A stretch of 64,000 bases of DNA, from contig OY743168.1 of NCBI GenBank assembly GCA_963555705.1, positions 23,566,139 to 23,630,138 of the forward strand. Direction: 5' to 3'. Source of the stretch: Ligustrum vulgare. Its lineage: Eukaryota > Streptophyta > Magnoliopsida > Lamiales > Oleaceae. Below the pieces are notes generated by a model. That model had not been told where the DNA came from. It saw only the letters and a list, made by a program, of their open reading frames with translations, and searched no databases. The position numbers were made by a program, and so were the translations under genes. Shown here piece after piece: positions 54,960 through 64,000 of this stretch (position 1 is the stretch's first letter; the number at the start of each line of letters is the position of its first letter).

Positions 54960-55385
54960 TGTGAAATTTTTTGTGGAAGGACACAGAAAAAGAATAATGA
55001 AAACAAAGGATCAAAAAATTCAAGAAAGTGGTTCTTGAATGGACTCTTTTTTTTTTTTTTTTGAATTTCAGGATGAATTTTCGGAATAAATAAAATAATA
55101 AAAAATAATAATTTTTTTTTATAAATCCGAAAATTCGACAATGAACACGACAAAACAAACGGAACTTAATTCGGATAAGAATTAAGCAAAACAAACACTT
55201 TTGAATTTTGTTGGATTTTTATATGGATCAAACAAAGAAAACATTTACTGGCAAGATGAACAAGAAAATCAAGAAAAGAAAGACTCAACAACAAGATATG
55301 GATGATTTTTATGGGACTCGATGATAGACATAAAAATCAAACTGGATAGAAAAACCTGAATTCAGAGTCCAACTTTGATACCAAA

Positions 55386-56170
55386 TGATAAGGTTCGAAG
55401 ATGCGCGGAATAAACGCCGGAAAGTTCTGAACTCAGGTTGTGGTTGGACGGATGAATCATGACCCAATATTCACGACGCGATGGCTCGACGATGCGGAAT
55501 AAAGAACCAAGACTTTCGAAACTCCATAAGGATTTGCCCAATCTCCTTGATAAGTCTCTGATTTTCAACGCCACAAATACTCTCGCGAATATTTGATAAG
55601 TTCTGGATGAACGCCACAAGATAATCAATCTTGATAAGTTTGGGTTTGTAATGTGAATCCACACATTAAACAATTGAAAAACATTCAATCTATTTTTATT
55701 CAATCATCAAAGTCTCGTTTACAATGAATCAAAAAGGCGTATAAATAAGCAAAATAAAACCCTAATAGCTAATTTACTCAAAATAGAATTCTAACTAACC
55801 TAAAATAGGAAAAGGAAATAAAATATACGAAAATCTGGAAAAAATCTGATCCGTTAATCCGTTACGGCCGTAAAGATGACACTTACGGCCGTAAGTGTGT
55901 TTCTGGTTAAGGTTACGGCCGTGACACTTATACTTACGGTCGTAAATTGAAAATCTTGAAATTCTGCATTTAACCCGAGGGGAGGTTACGGCCGTGACTT
56001 ATGTTGGTTACGGCCGTGACAGCCCTTCTGCGTAATTTTCGGTTCTTTTTGACACGGTTTTGATCTTCAAAGCTCGTCGAACCTGCTGAATTCTTGTTTT
56101 GGCTTGAATATTTATATTTTCCCGTCAAGCCTGCTATGACTCCGATTGTCGAGGGTCCTGGATCACATCA
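55386..56170 (-). repeat. LTR 2 of the tandem array
   Basis: 785 bp. Palindrome motif starts are 55864, 55885, 55915, 55936, 55988 and 56010, with the same spacing as LTR 1. Nearly identical to LTR 1 and LTR 3. Confidence 0.88.
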
Positions 56171-56182
56171 TACCCTCCTTCT

Positions 56183-57154
56183 TTAGGATGATTCGTCCCG
56201 AATCATAGCTTTGTTCATGAATGCAACTGCTCCCCCTGGATCAAACGGAAAATTATTGCTTACATGCCAGTGGGATGACCAATAGTATTTTGTAACTTGG
56301 GTTACATGAATGGATTGAAGCTCGAGCTTGAATTTCCATGATTGGTGTGACTCAAGCTCCCAAGTGTAAGAAATCTGCAAGAAAGAATTAAATAGAATGG
56401 GGAGGGACATGTTAGCTTCATGAGGTACAAGGTATGGATCCTTGTATTCATGATAAACCACCATCTCCACTTCTTTTTTAAGAACCACGAGGCCCTCCTC
56501 TTCACCTCGTTCTTCCTTTGCATTTTCAACAACATTTTCAAAATTTTTACTTTCAAATTCGACCACATCTTCTACCTCCAGATTTTTATCACTAATTTGA
56601 TGCACTCCCCCAACAGTATTCAAATGTGGATCTACCAATTCAAAGCTCAAAATTTGAACTTCTACCCCAACTTCTAATTCCTCATCAAATTTTGGAGTTT
56701 GTTCACCTAACTCCACATTTTCAACTCCTACCACAAAGTTCGGGGTCTCTTCAACTAATTCATGCCTCAAGCCTCCCTCCTTCTTTTCAACTTTCATATC
56801 CCGAGGCTCAACATGATTTTCACTCTCTTCTAACCATCTAATTACCGCCTTTCGTTTCTCCCCCTTCCTTTGTAATTTAGCCAAATATTTTCTTTCTGCC
56901 TCCCATTCACACCTCAATCTTTCCTCATAAATTTCTTTTTGAATTTTCAAAATTGCTTTTTGATCAATCTCAGCTCCTCTCTTAACCCTGATTCCATCCC
57001 TAGGTTTATGATCACGCCTATAATCACTACGATTTGCTTGAGATCGCCCCTTTTTCAATTTCCCTTCCCTTTCATCTAATTTATCCAACCTAACCAAAGC
57101 TTCATTCAAAAATCTCCACATACGATCTTTGGCGTTTTCATGGGAATTGGACAT
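56183..57154 (-). CDS. Unknown 323-aa protein of the tandem non-autonomous element, copy 2
   Basis: Same length as copy 1, with only about five residue differences (for example V/A near residue 60, N/K near 125, L/P near 138, I/V near 196, Q/K near 273). The frame is intact. The near identity shows that the duplication of the unit is recent or that copies have been homogenised. Confidence 0.7.
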   Translation of the reverse strand: MSNSHENAKDRMWRFLNEALVRLDKLDEREGKLKKGRSQANRSDYRRDHKPRDGIRVKRGAEIDQKAILKIQKEIYEERLRCEWEAERKYLAKLQRKGEKRKAVIRWLEESENHVEPRDMKVEKKEGGLRHELVEETPNFVVGVENVELGEQTPKFDEELEVGVEVQILSFELVDPHLNTVGGVHQISDKNLEVEDVVEFESKNFENVVENAKEERGEEEGLVVLKKEVEMVVYHEYKDPYLVPHEANMSLPILFNSFLQISYTWELESHQSWKFKLELQSIHVTQVTKYYWSSHWHVSNNFPFDPGGAVAFMNKAMIRDESS

Positions 57155-57578
57155 TGTGAAATTTTTTGTGGAAGGACACAGAAAAAGAATAATGAAAACA
57201 AAGGATCAAAAAATTCAAGAAAGTGGTTCTTGAATGGACTTTTTTTTTTTTTTGAATTTTAGGATGAATTTTCGGAATAAATAAAATAATAAAAAATAAT
57301 AATTTTTTTTTTAATAAATCCGAAAATTCGACAATGAACACGACAAAACAAACGGAACTTAATTCGGATAAGAATTAAGCAAAACAAACACTTTTGAATT
57401 TTGTTGGATTTTTATATGGATCAAACAAAAAAAACATTTACTGGCACGAAGAACAAGAAAATCAAGAAAAGAAAAACTCAACAACAAGATATGGATGATT
57501 TTTATGGGACTCGATGATAGACATAAAAATCAAACTGGATAGAAAAACCTGAATTCAGAGTCCAACTCTAATACCAAA

Positions 57579-58361
57579 TGATAAGGTTCGAAGATGCGCG
57601 GAATAAACGCCGGAAAGTTCCGAACTCAGGTTGTGGTTGGACGGATGAATCATGACCCGATATTCACGACGCGATGGCTCGACGATGCGGAATAAAGAAC
57701 CAAGACTTTCGAAACTCCACAAGGATTTGCCCAATCTCCTTGATAAGTCTCTGATTTTCAACGCCACAAATACTCTCGCGAATATTTGATAAGTTCTGGA
57801 TGAACGCCACAAGATAATCAATCTTGATAAGTTTGGGTTTGTAATGTGAATCCACACATTAAACAATTGAAAAACATTCAATCTATTTTTATTCAATCAT
57901 CAAAGTCTCGTTAACAATGAATCAAAAAGGCGTATAAATAAGCAAAATAAAACCCTAATCGCTAATTTACTCAAAATAGAATTCTAACTAACCTAAAATA
58001 GCTAAAATAGGAAAAGGAAATAAAATATACGAAAATCTGATCCGTTAATCCGTTACGACCGTAAAGATGACACTTACGGCCGTAAGTGTGTTTATGGTTA
58101 AGGTTACGGCCGTGACACTTATACTTACGGCCGTAAATTGAAAATCTTGAAATTCTGCATTTAACCCGAGAGGAGGTTACGGCCGTGACTTATGTTGGTT
58201 ACGGCCGTGACAGCCCTTCTGCGTAATTTTCGGTTCTTTTTGACACGGTTTTGATCTTCAAAGCTCGTCGAACCTGCTGAATTCTTGTTTTGGCTTGAAT
58301 ATTTATATTTTCCCGTCAAGCCTGCTATGACTCCGATTGTCGAGGGTCCTGGATCACATCA
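57579..58361 (-). repeat. LTR 3 of the tandem array
   Basis: 783 bp. Six palindrome motifs lie between 58055 and 58208 with the same pattern (first core changed to CGACCG). It has a small duplication CTAAAATAG near 57993-58010 and a short deletion. Confidence 0.88.
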
Positions 58362-58373
58362 TACCCTCCTTCT

Positions 58374-59345
58374 TTAGGATGATTCGTCCCGAATCATAGC
58401 TTTGTTCATGAATGCAACTGCTCCCCCTGGATCAAACGGAAAATTATTGCTTACATGCCAGTGGGATGACCAATAGTATTTTGTAACTTGGGTTACATGA
58501 ATGGATTGAAGCTCGAGCTTGAATTTCCATGATTGGTGTGACTCAAGCTCCCAAGTGTAAGAAATCTGCAAGAAAGAATTAAATAGAATGGGGAGGGACA
58601 TGTTAGCTTCATGAGGTACAATGTATGAATCCTTGTATTCATGATAAACCACCATCTCCACTTCTTTTTTAAGAACCACGAGGCCCTCCTCTTCACCTCG
58701 TTCTTCCTTTGCATTTTCAACAACATTTTCAAAATTTTTACTTTCAAATTCGACCACATCTTCTATCTCCAGATTTTTATCACTAATTTCATGCACTCCC
58801 CCAACAGTATTCAAATGTGGATCTACCAATTCAAAGCTCAAAATTTGAACTTCTACCCCAACTTCTAATTCCTCATCAAAATTTGGAGTTTGTTCACCTA
58901 ACTCCACATTTTCAACTCCTACCACAAAGTTCGGGGTCTCTTCAACTAATTCATGCCTCTAGCCTCCCTCATTCTTTTCAACTTTCATATCCCGAGGCTC
59001 AACATGATTTTCACTCTCTTCTAACCATCTAATTACCGCCTTTCGTTTCTCCTCCTTCCTTTGTAATTTAGCCAAATATTTTCTTTCTGCCTCCCATTCA
59101 CACCTCAATCTTTCCTCATAAATTTCTTTTTGAATTTTCAAAATTGCTTTTTGATCAATCTCAGCTCCTCTCTTAACCCTGATTCCATCCCTAGGTTTAT
59201 GATCACGCCTATAATCACTACGATTTGCTTGAGATCGCCCCTTTTTCAATTTCCCTTCCCTTTCATCTAATTTATCCAACCTAACCAAAGCTTCATTCAA
59301 AAATCTCCACATACGATCTTTGGCGTTTTCATGGGAATTGGACAT
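58374..59345 (-). pseudogene. Unknown 323-aa ORF, copy 3, with one nonsense change
   Basis: Collinear with copies 1 and 2, but a Leu codon (TTG) is changed to TAG near 58959-58961. This splits the frame into a 128-aa N-terminal part and a 183-aa C-terminal part. Otherwise nearly identical. Upstream, the leader is cut at 59428. Confidence 0.8.
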
Positions 59346-59428
59346 TGTGAAATTTTTTGTGGAAGGACACAGAAAAAGAATAATGAAAACAAAGGATCAA
59401 AAAATTCAAGAAAGTGGTTCTTGAATGG

Positions 59429-60234
59429 TGCTAATATTTGAGATCCTATTTTATGGTAAGATCTTTTAAGATCTATCATTATCATTGTTTATGGTAAGAT
59501 TTATTTAAGAATAATTATCTTACCTTTTACTAATTATCTCTACTGTATTTTGCAGGTATTAGAGATCTTGTGCAATAAGAAAACTTGGGAGTCAAGTAAA
59601 CCGAATTGCACTATAAAGAGGAGAAAAACGGGATGTTTTCTTGAAGGTGTGAAAAACACAAAAATCCGTGAGGTGCTTAATCATTCACGTCCACTTCATT
59701 AAGAAGTTTTGAAGCTTTATTTTCGTGTGGTGCAAAAATAATTAAAGCTTCAATTGTGTTGTGACTTTGGTACTCTGGGAGGAGGACTCAATCACTTAGA
59801 GAATGAAATAATTTCAGCGTGAAGATCAAACAGGAGGTTTGGATCAAGATCGAACAGGAGTTCGTGTTGCTAAAAAGTGTTGCAAATTCAAAGAAAACTA
59901 CTGAAGAGTGGTGGGACGCCAGCTCATATTACATGCCATAGAAGGATTATAGAGTGATCTATTTCTTGGATGTTTGATAAAGTCTATACGTAGATTTATC
60001 CTGTAGTTTATATTGATCTGTATAAACTCTTTCCTTATATAGTGATTGGTTTTTGTCCGCAGGAAGTGGGCCGTGGGTTTTCCCTGTTAGGATTTTTCCC
60101 ACATTAAGCTCAAATTATTGTGTTCTTATCCATTTATTATTCCGCACAATTTATTCTGGTTGTTTACGTTTTACTAACCAGACGAATCTGCATTAGCAAG
60201 ATTCATCTGGTAATGCGCTAAACAAAACTTAACA
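59429..60234 (+). mobile_element. Copia-like LTR, boundaries uncertain
   Basis: Starts TGCTAATATTTG at the break of the tandem array and may end ACTTAACA. Contains GTGGGTTTTCCCTGTTAGG, TTGTGTTCTTATCC and ATTATTCCGCAC, the usual R-U5 phrases of plant copia LTRs. No internal domain or target duplication is seen. Confidence 0.45.
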
Positions 60235-60965
60235 ATTTACTGTTAACTGGTTACTGTCCAAACTCATCTGTGACAATTTGTTTATAAAATTTAGACAATC
60301 TCAAATTTTTCACAAATCATGCACATTTACGAAAATGTGTCTTTTCTCCGGACAACCGTGCGGTCGCACGGCTTTACACAAAAAGTCGAAAATAAATTTG
60401 ACGTGTGATCACACGATTTTCCAACCACGTGGTCGGAAGGTCAATCATTTTGACCCGGTTTCGTCTTTTTTTTTTTCGTAATTTTTCATTCATCCAATAT
60501 TGATTTTCGAAATTTCAAATATACCCTTTAATACATGCAGAGAAATCAAAATTCTCTTTAGATGTGCTATGGTCTTATTTAATATTTTTTGTATTAAAAT
60601 GTTTTCTTATTTTTTAAAATGTTATTCTTTACTTTTTTAAGCTGTAAATGAAGTGTCACTGTTTTGGTTTTATACATTGTAAAGAAGGGAAGAAAATATA
60701 TAGAGTTAAAAGGAATTATTAAAAAAAAAAAAAAAGTGGTTGAGACTTATATTTGATAATATGTTATTATAAAATAGTTATTTGAAATGGTTCAAACGTC
60801 ATGTGAGCTTTTGACTACTCTTTATGAAATTATATTTCTATTTTACTTCCGAACTTTCCATTTCTTGGCCTTCTATTCTAATCATTATCTATCTCACCTA
60901 ATTTTCCCTTTTTTGCTGTCTTTAGGTACGGTTGTTTATTTAGGCTGATAATGTGTTATAAAGTT
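60235..60965. other. Intergenic AT-rich DNA, no gene seen
   Basis: Contains a T-run near 60467-60477 and an A-run at 60720-60735. Nothing is recognised. The last ten bases (60956-60965) are the SINE target duplication. Confidence 0.5.
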
Positions 60966-61081
60966 CTTTTTTATTTTTTTTATCGTTATATTACAAACAA
61001 ACCCTTCCCTCTTCAAGGCTCGAACCTAGGTAAGAAAATTGGTAAAGTGGTGCCTCTCCCATTAGGCTATCCATCTTGGCT
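60966..61081 (-). mobile_element. tRNA-derived SINE with 10-bp target duplication
   Basis: On the minus strand a pol III A-box TAGCCTAATGG (61069-61059) and B-box GGTTCGAGCC (61026-61017) are followed by an A-rich tail (AAAAAAAATAAAAAAG). The direct repeats TTATAAAGTT flank it at 60956-60965 and 61082-61091. At 116 bp it is short for a plant SINE. It is not a tRNA gene: no cloverleaf or acceptor stem could be formed. Confidence 0.85.
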
Positions 61082-61091
61082 TTATAAAGTT

Positions 61092-61445
61092 GTTATTTGT
61101 ATGAAATTGAATATCACTACACAATAAATGAGTCGTTTTAAAAATCTTTATTTATTCAGACTTTTTTCCTCACTACAAAAGGAGATCTTTAAATTTGGTA
61201 GAAGGTTTCTTCAAATTTCTAAACTAATACAAAATTTGTTATTATAAAAAGAAACACGTATGTGTTAAAGAGTACTACACAATGAAAGAGCTGCATGTGA
61301 AAGTGTTGTCAGATACTTGATTTATGAATTGTTTGGATTGATGACTTCACATTGATTTTCCTAGCCAACTAGAGATTACTTGCATCAACCGAATGGTGAT
61401 AGATTTAGCATTTTCTTTGACAGGCGATCATTAAATGGAGGGAAA
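61092..61445. other. Intergenic DNA, no gene seen
   Basis: AT-rich sequence without recognisable features. Confidence 0.4.
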
Positions 61446-61985
61446 TTAAGGTTGCGTTCTGTTTGTATTTTATTTTGTATTTTTATTTTCGAAAATATTT
61501 TGTATTTTCTGTTTTCATTTTTGTTTTCAAATTTGCTGAAAACGCGTTTGGTTTGTCATTTCTGAAAATTGTTTTTGAAAATAAAAAGCTAGAAAATACG
61601 TTCTATTTGAAATTTTGCAGAATACTACTTAAACTATTTTTAATTTATTTGCTTGCAGAATACTATTAATTCAAACTCAAATTTCCTTTCACAATACACT
61701 GAAAACATGGTTACATGCAGCACACTAATGTGAGCATTAAGAGTCTATATTAACACAGTTTGGTCAGGTTCGGGATTTAAAAAAGCTCTACTTCTATTAA
61801 AATTCAGAAAATGCAAGTTCTTTCAAAATCAGCAGAGTCCATTTATTAGTGCATTTTTTGAAATATAATAACAAGAATTCTCACTTAATTCTTTTTTTGT
61901 AATGTTGATATTGAATTCAATAAAACTTTATTTAAATTTAGTTCCAAGTTAGGATAATTCTAAAAAAATAAATAAATAAATAAAT
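61446..61985. mobile_element. Second copy of the 36.5-kb TIR element, right end missing
   Basis: Matches 36500-37010 closely over its whole length (GCGTTCTGTTTGTATTTTAT at the start, TTCCAAGTTAGGATAATTC near the end), then stops in an A-rich stretch. It has a 10-bp internal insertion (ATTCAAACTC region) relative to the other copy. Open frames across it are not genes. Confidence 0.75.
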
Positions 61986-61996
61986 TATTTAGGCTT

Positions 61997-62667
61997 TGTT
62001 GACCACAAAATCTGGCTGGACTTTGGACCAACACGTCTCAGCTCCTCCCTCTTTGACACGTGGATTTCCTGCGCACTAGGACAAACAGTCGGCTTGCAAA
62101 GGGGGCCGAGGTGGCTCCCATTTGCACTCCGATGCCTAAGTCAGTACTCATTTTAGGCGAATATATATATTGGGTGCGGGAAATATAAGTGTGTAAAAAA
62201 GAGAAAATGGAGTGAGAGAAATATAGAGTTAAGAGTGAGAAATTGCTAACCTCCTGCTTGGAGACAATTGTGCTTTATTTATAGTGGAACTTTTTGTCTC
62301 GGGTTGCGACACGTGGCATACTTTACACTTGTCATCACCCTAGCTCATGGAAGTGACAACCTTGCTTTTCAACCGTAATCATTGCTACATTTCGTAGGGG
62401 TGGGTGCCTGTCACGTCTTGGTAAAGGCAATGTCCCATCACTGACTCCATCTCTCTTCTGGACAACGCCATAAAGCGCCCCGGCTGGATATAAAGCACAT
62501 CGGCTGGTGCGTTAACCAATTCGGCTAAAGAGGTTTGCTTGGCGTACCACCTCGGAAATCATCCCAAGTGATACTTTAGGCCTTTAACGGTGGGTCGGGG
62601 TCCGCTGGACCACTATTGGGCCTTAGCTGGTGGATCACTGTACCTTTCTTTGGGCCCGGAATCAACA
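61997..62667 (-). repeat. 3' LTR of a probable Tat-lineage Ty3/gypsy element
   Basis: Termini are TGTTGA and TCAACA (61997 and 62667). On the minus strand a TATA-like CTATAAATAAAG lies near 62283-62272. A purine-rich GGATTTGAGGGACTAG (62683-62668) sits just upstream of the LTR start on that strand and is a good polypurine tract. No primer-binding site follows on the low-coordinate side, which fits a 3' LTR. The rest of the element extends to the right, beyond the window. Confidence 0.6.
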
Positions 62668-62683
62668 CTAGTCCCTCAAATCC
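62668..62683 (-). promoter_or_regulatory. Polypurine tract of the Tat-like element
   Basis: The minus strand reads GGATTTGAGGGACTAG directly before TGTTGATTCC. Confidence 0.6.
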
Positions 62684-62999
62684 GAAGGGATCATTCATGG
62701 TCGTGTAGGATTTGCTATGATTTTATAGCCGACCTTCCGCCTCGGATTTCCGCTCCCTGATGGCTAAGATCATGTCAGCGCGTTTCCTAGGCGGCGCACT
62801 CAATTCGGATGGGCTATTGGTATTTATTTCCAAGAAATATACGCATGAAATGGGAGGGGGGTAGCATTTCACGGCGCGTGGCATTCACCGTGGTAGCTGA
62901 ACGGTTTTGTCTCTCCCTTTGACGGCTAGCGCTTTGATTAGCCCATTTTCCAAGGAGCATGGGTTACCCACATTAATCATGCGGTTCACGAAAATCAAG

Positions 63000-63371
63000 G
63001 AATTTAGATTGTTGGGATTCCTATAAATCCTTCTTCATTTCATTATTTCACCTTTTACCACTTTCTAAAAGCCTTTGCAGCAGTATTCTGGCGAGAGCTT
63101 GTTTCGTTTTTCTCTTCCTTGCGAATCTCGTGTCTTTTCTTCAAGGGTTTTCTACCCCGCACCCACCCTTAACGTTCCACCGTTTTTCTTGGCGAGTTCT
63201 TCATTCCAAGTGCATAGCGTCAAGCATTCGTTTTTTGAAGGTAAATCTCTTGATCCCTGTATATGCAAGATTTTCTTATTATTAGTTTCTCATTGTGGGT
63301 TTGAGAACTTTGTTTTTGCACCTTGTTTTCCTTTTGTTGAGTTTGACTCTCCTTTAAAACAAAAAGAAAAA
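63000..63371 (+). promoter_or_regulatory. Promoter and leader of the antisense ORF
   Basis: TTCCTATAAATCC (about 63018-63030) is a TATA-box candidate on the plus strand, opposite to the LTR. A C/T-rich leader follows. A possible 5' UTR intron starts at GAAG|GTAAATCT (63240/63241) and could end before the ATG at 63372. The intron is a guess. Confidence 0.5.
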
Positions 63372-64000
63372 ATGGAAAGAGTTGGGGGAACGGGTTCACA
63401 GGAAATGTTAGCGATGGCGGTTCCTGTCAGAGGTTTCTGCCCCATCTCTTTATCGGTTTTTAGTTCCCGCTTCTTTAGGGAGCAGATTAAGAGGAGGAAT
63501 AGGAAAACTAGCGGTATAATTTATTTGAGTGATTCTGACAGCGAAGAAGAGAGAGACCAGAACTACATGGCCCATCTGTCGTCCGAAGAGGAATCCGTGC
63601 TAAGAGAACTCCGAAGCAAACGTGATAGAGACATGGGGAGAGAGGGAGCTACAGGTTCTTCTTCTGGCCCACAGGACCTAGATTTGGGCACCAGGGCCCC
63701 TTTCCGGGCGCACAGAGAGGAGTTGGGGCTCTCAGTGGAGGAGATAGCCCAGGTCGAAGGTTGGGTGGACCTGGTGAACAACATATCAAGATATCATGTG
63801 GACCCTGACCCGAACCCGGATTTGTGGGAGAGCAGCGAGGTCGCCACTGAAATCCGAGGAGTTGACTTGGCTGGGGCCTCGGCGAAGTTCAGGATGTCAG
63901 AAGGGGTCCGTTTAGTGCATCCTACGCCCTCTTGCCGACCATGCAGCCCTCCTTCAGGCCAAGCGGCCATATGTTACGATGCCTTGTCCTGCGGTATGAG
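63372..64000 (+). CDS. Antisense ORF of a Tat-like element, partial
   Basis: From ATG at 63372 the frame stays open to the window edge (209 codons, no stop). It starts MERVGGTGSQEML, has an acidic stretch (LSDSDSEEERDQN) near residue 55, a charged region (EESVLRELRSKRDRD), then ELGLSVEEIAQVEGWVDLVNN and RYHVDPDPNPDLWE, and finally GVRLVHPTPSCRPCSPPSGQ. Ser/Asp/Glu-rich N-termini leading into a segment of this kind occur in the plant 'putative gypsy-type transposon' proteins. It runs opposite to the adjacent 3' LTR and polypurine tract, as do the antisense extra ORFs known in Tat-lineage elements such as Grande and Retand. The function of those proteins is unknown. Confidence 0.65.
   Translation, partial: MERVGGTGSQEMLAMAVPVRGFCPISLSVFSSRFFREQIKRRNRKTSGIIYLSDSDSEEERDQNYMAHLSSEEESVLRELRSKRDRDMGREGATGSSSGPQDLDLGTRAPFRAHREELGLSVEEIAQVEGWVDLVNNISRYHVDPDPNPDLWESSEVATEIRGVDLAGASAKFRMSEGVRLVHPTPSCRPCSPPSGQAAICYDALSCGM

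Larger units (their letters stand above)
53191..59428 (-). mobile_element. Tandem array of a small non-autonomous LTR element (3 LTRs, 3 internals)
   Basis: In plus coordinates the order is LTR (53191-53975), internal (53976-55385), LTR (55386-56170), internal (56171-57578), LTR (57579-58361) and a partial internal (58362-59428). The period is 2193-2195 bp and all units are on the minus strand. Each LTR starts TGATGTGATCC and ends CCTTATCA on that strand. Each complete internal domain has a primer-binding site (TTTGGTATCAAAGTTGGA-like), an ORF and a purine tract (AAAGAAGGAGGGTA). The outer 5' LTR is missing at 59428. This structure is expected from unequal recombination between LTRs of sister copies. 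Confidence 0.88.

Noticed and set aside
59429..60234. Complete solo LTR
   Set aside because: TG...CA ends can be proposed but no target duplication was found, so only a low-confidence LTR fragment is listed.
61017..61070. tRNA gene
   Set aside because: A- and B-boxes are present, but no acceptor or anticodon stem can be drawn. The flanking direct repeats and A-tail identify a SINE.
63563..63784. Minus-strand 73-codon frame
   Set aside because: It is the shadow of the plus-strand antisense ORF that runs off the window end.

Overview
The window is nuclear DNA of a flowering plant, most likely a eudicot. It holds two genes that can be reconstructed exon by exon, both with plant GT-AG introns: a SNF5/BSH-like chromatin-remodelling subunit and a WHIRLY2-like single-stranded-DNA-binding protein. 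It also holds the last exon of an ATL7-like RING-H2 gene. Nearly everything else is transposon sequence: Ty1/copia and Ty3/gypsy retrotransposons, a 5S-derived Cassandra-type TRIM, a tRNA-derived SINE, a LINE remnant and several MITE families. Species cannot be fixed from sequence alone.

Layout. 1-1494: end of a GAGCC-rich TIR element, AT-rich DNA and a (TA)n tract. 1495-9006: a Cassandra-like TRIM on the minus strand, split inside its 5S-derived LTR by a 6.8-kb nested complex (2064-8864, TSD TCACC). The complex is a non-autonomous Ty3/gypsy gag-protease element with rearranged LTRs that form a large inverted repeat. 9150-11760: a degenerate AT-rich tandem-repeat field riddled with PIF/Harbinger-like MITEs. 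15009-15375: the RING-H2 exon. 18556-25082: the BSH gene (10 exons, 249 aa), whose 3.9-kb intron 6 holds a LINE tail, a 58-bp minisatellite and a long (CT)n(GT)n tract. 26046-31200: a Tnt1-like copia element with 5-bp TSD. 31495-32937: a solo LTR with TSD. 33265-36480: decayed copia and gypsy pieces. 37956-41916: the WHY2 gene on the minus strand (8 exons, 236 aa). 44416-45175: another GAGCC/GGCGGGG-type TIR element. 45741-53190: a decayed Del/Tekay-like gypsy element with 2.5-kb LTRs. 53191-59428: three head-to-tail LTR units of a small non-autonomous element carrying an unknown 323-aa ORF, inserted in the 3' LTR of the preceding element. 59429-61990: a copia-like LTR, a SINE and a dispersed repeat. 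61997-64000: the 3' end of a probable Tat-lineage element with an antisense ORF that runs off the window.

The most unusual signal is in the LTRs of the two non-autonomous families (2-9 kb and 53-58 kb). Both carry arrays of the palindrome ACGGCCGT, embedded in TTACGGCCGTRA. The motifs are grouped in pairs 20-22 bp apart, and the pairs are separated by about 30, 41-44 or 52-54 bp. These distances sit close to whole helical turns, and each pair also fits a 12-bp-stem hairpin with an 8-10-nt loop. The two families differ in coding content but share this array and several other LTR blocks, so the array looks like a retained functional module, either a protein-binding platform or a structured RNA.
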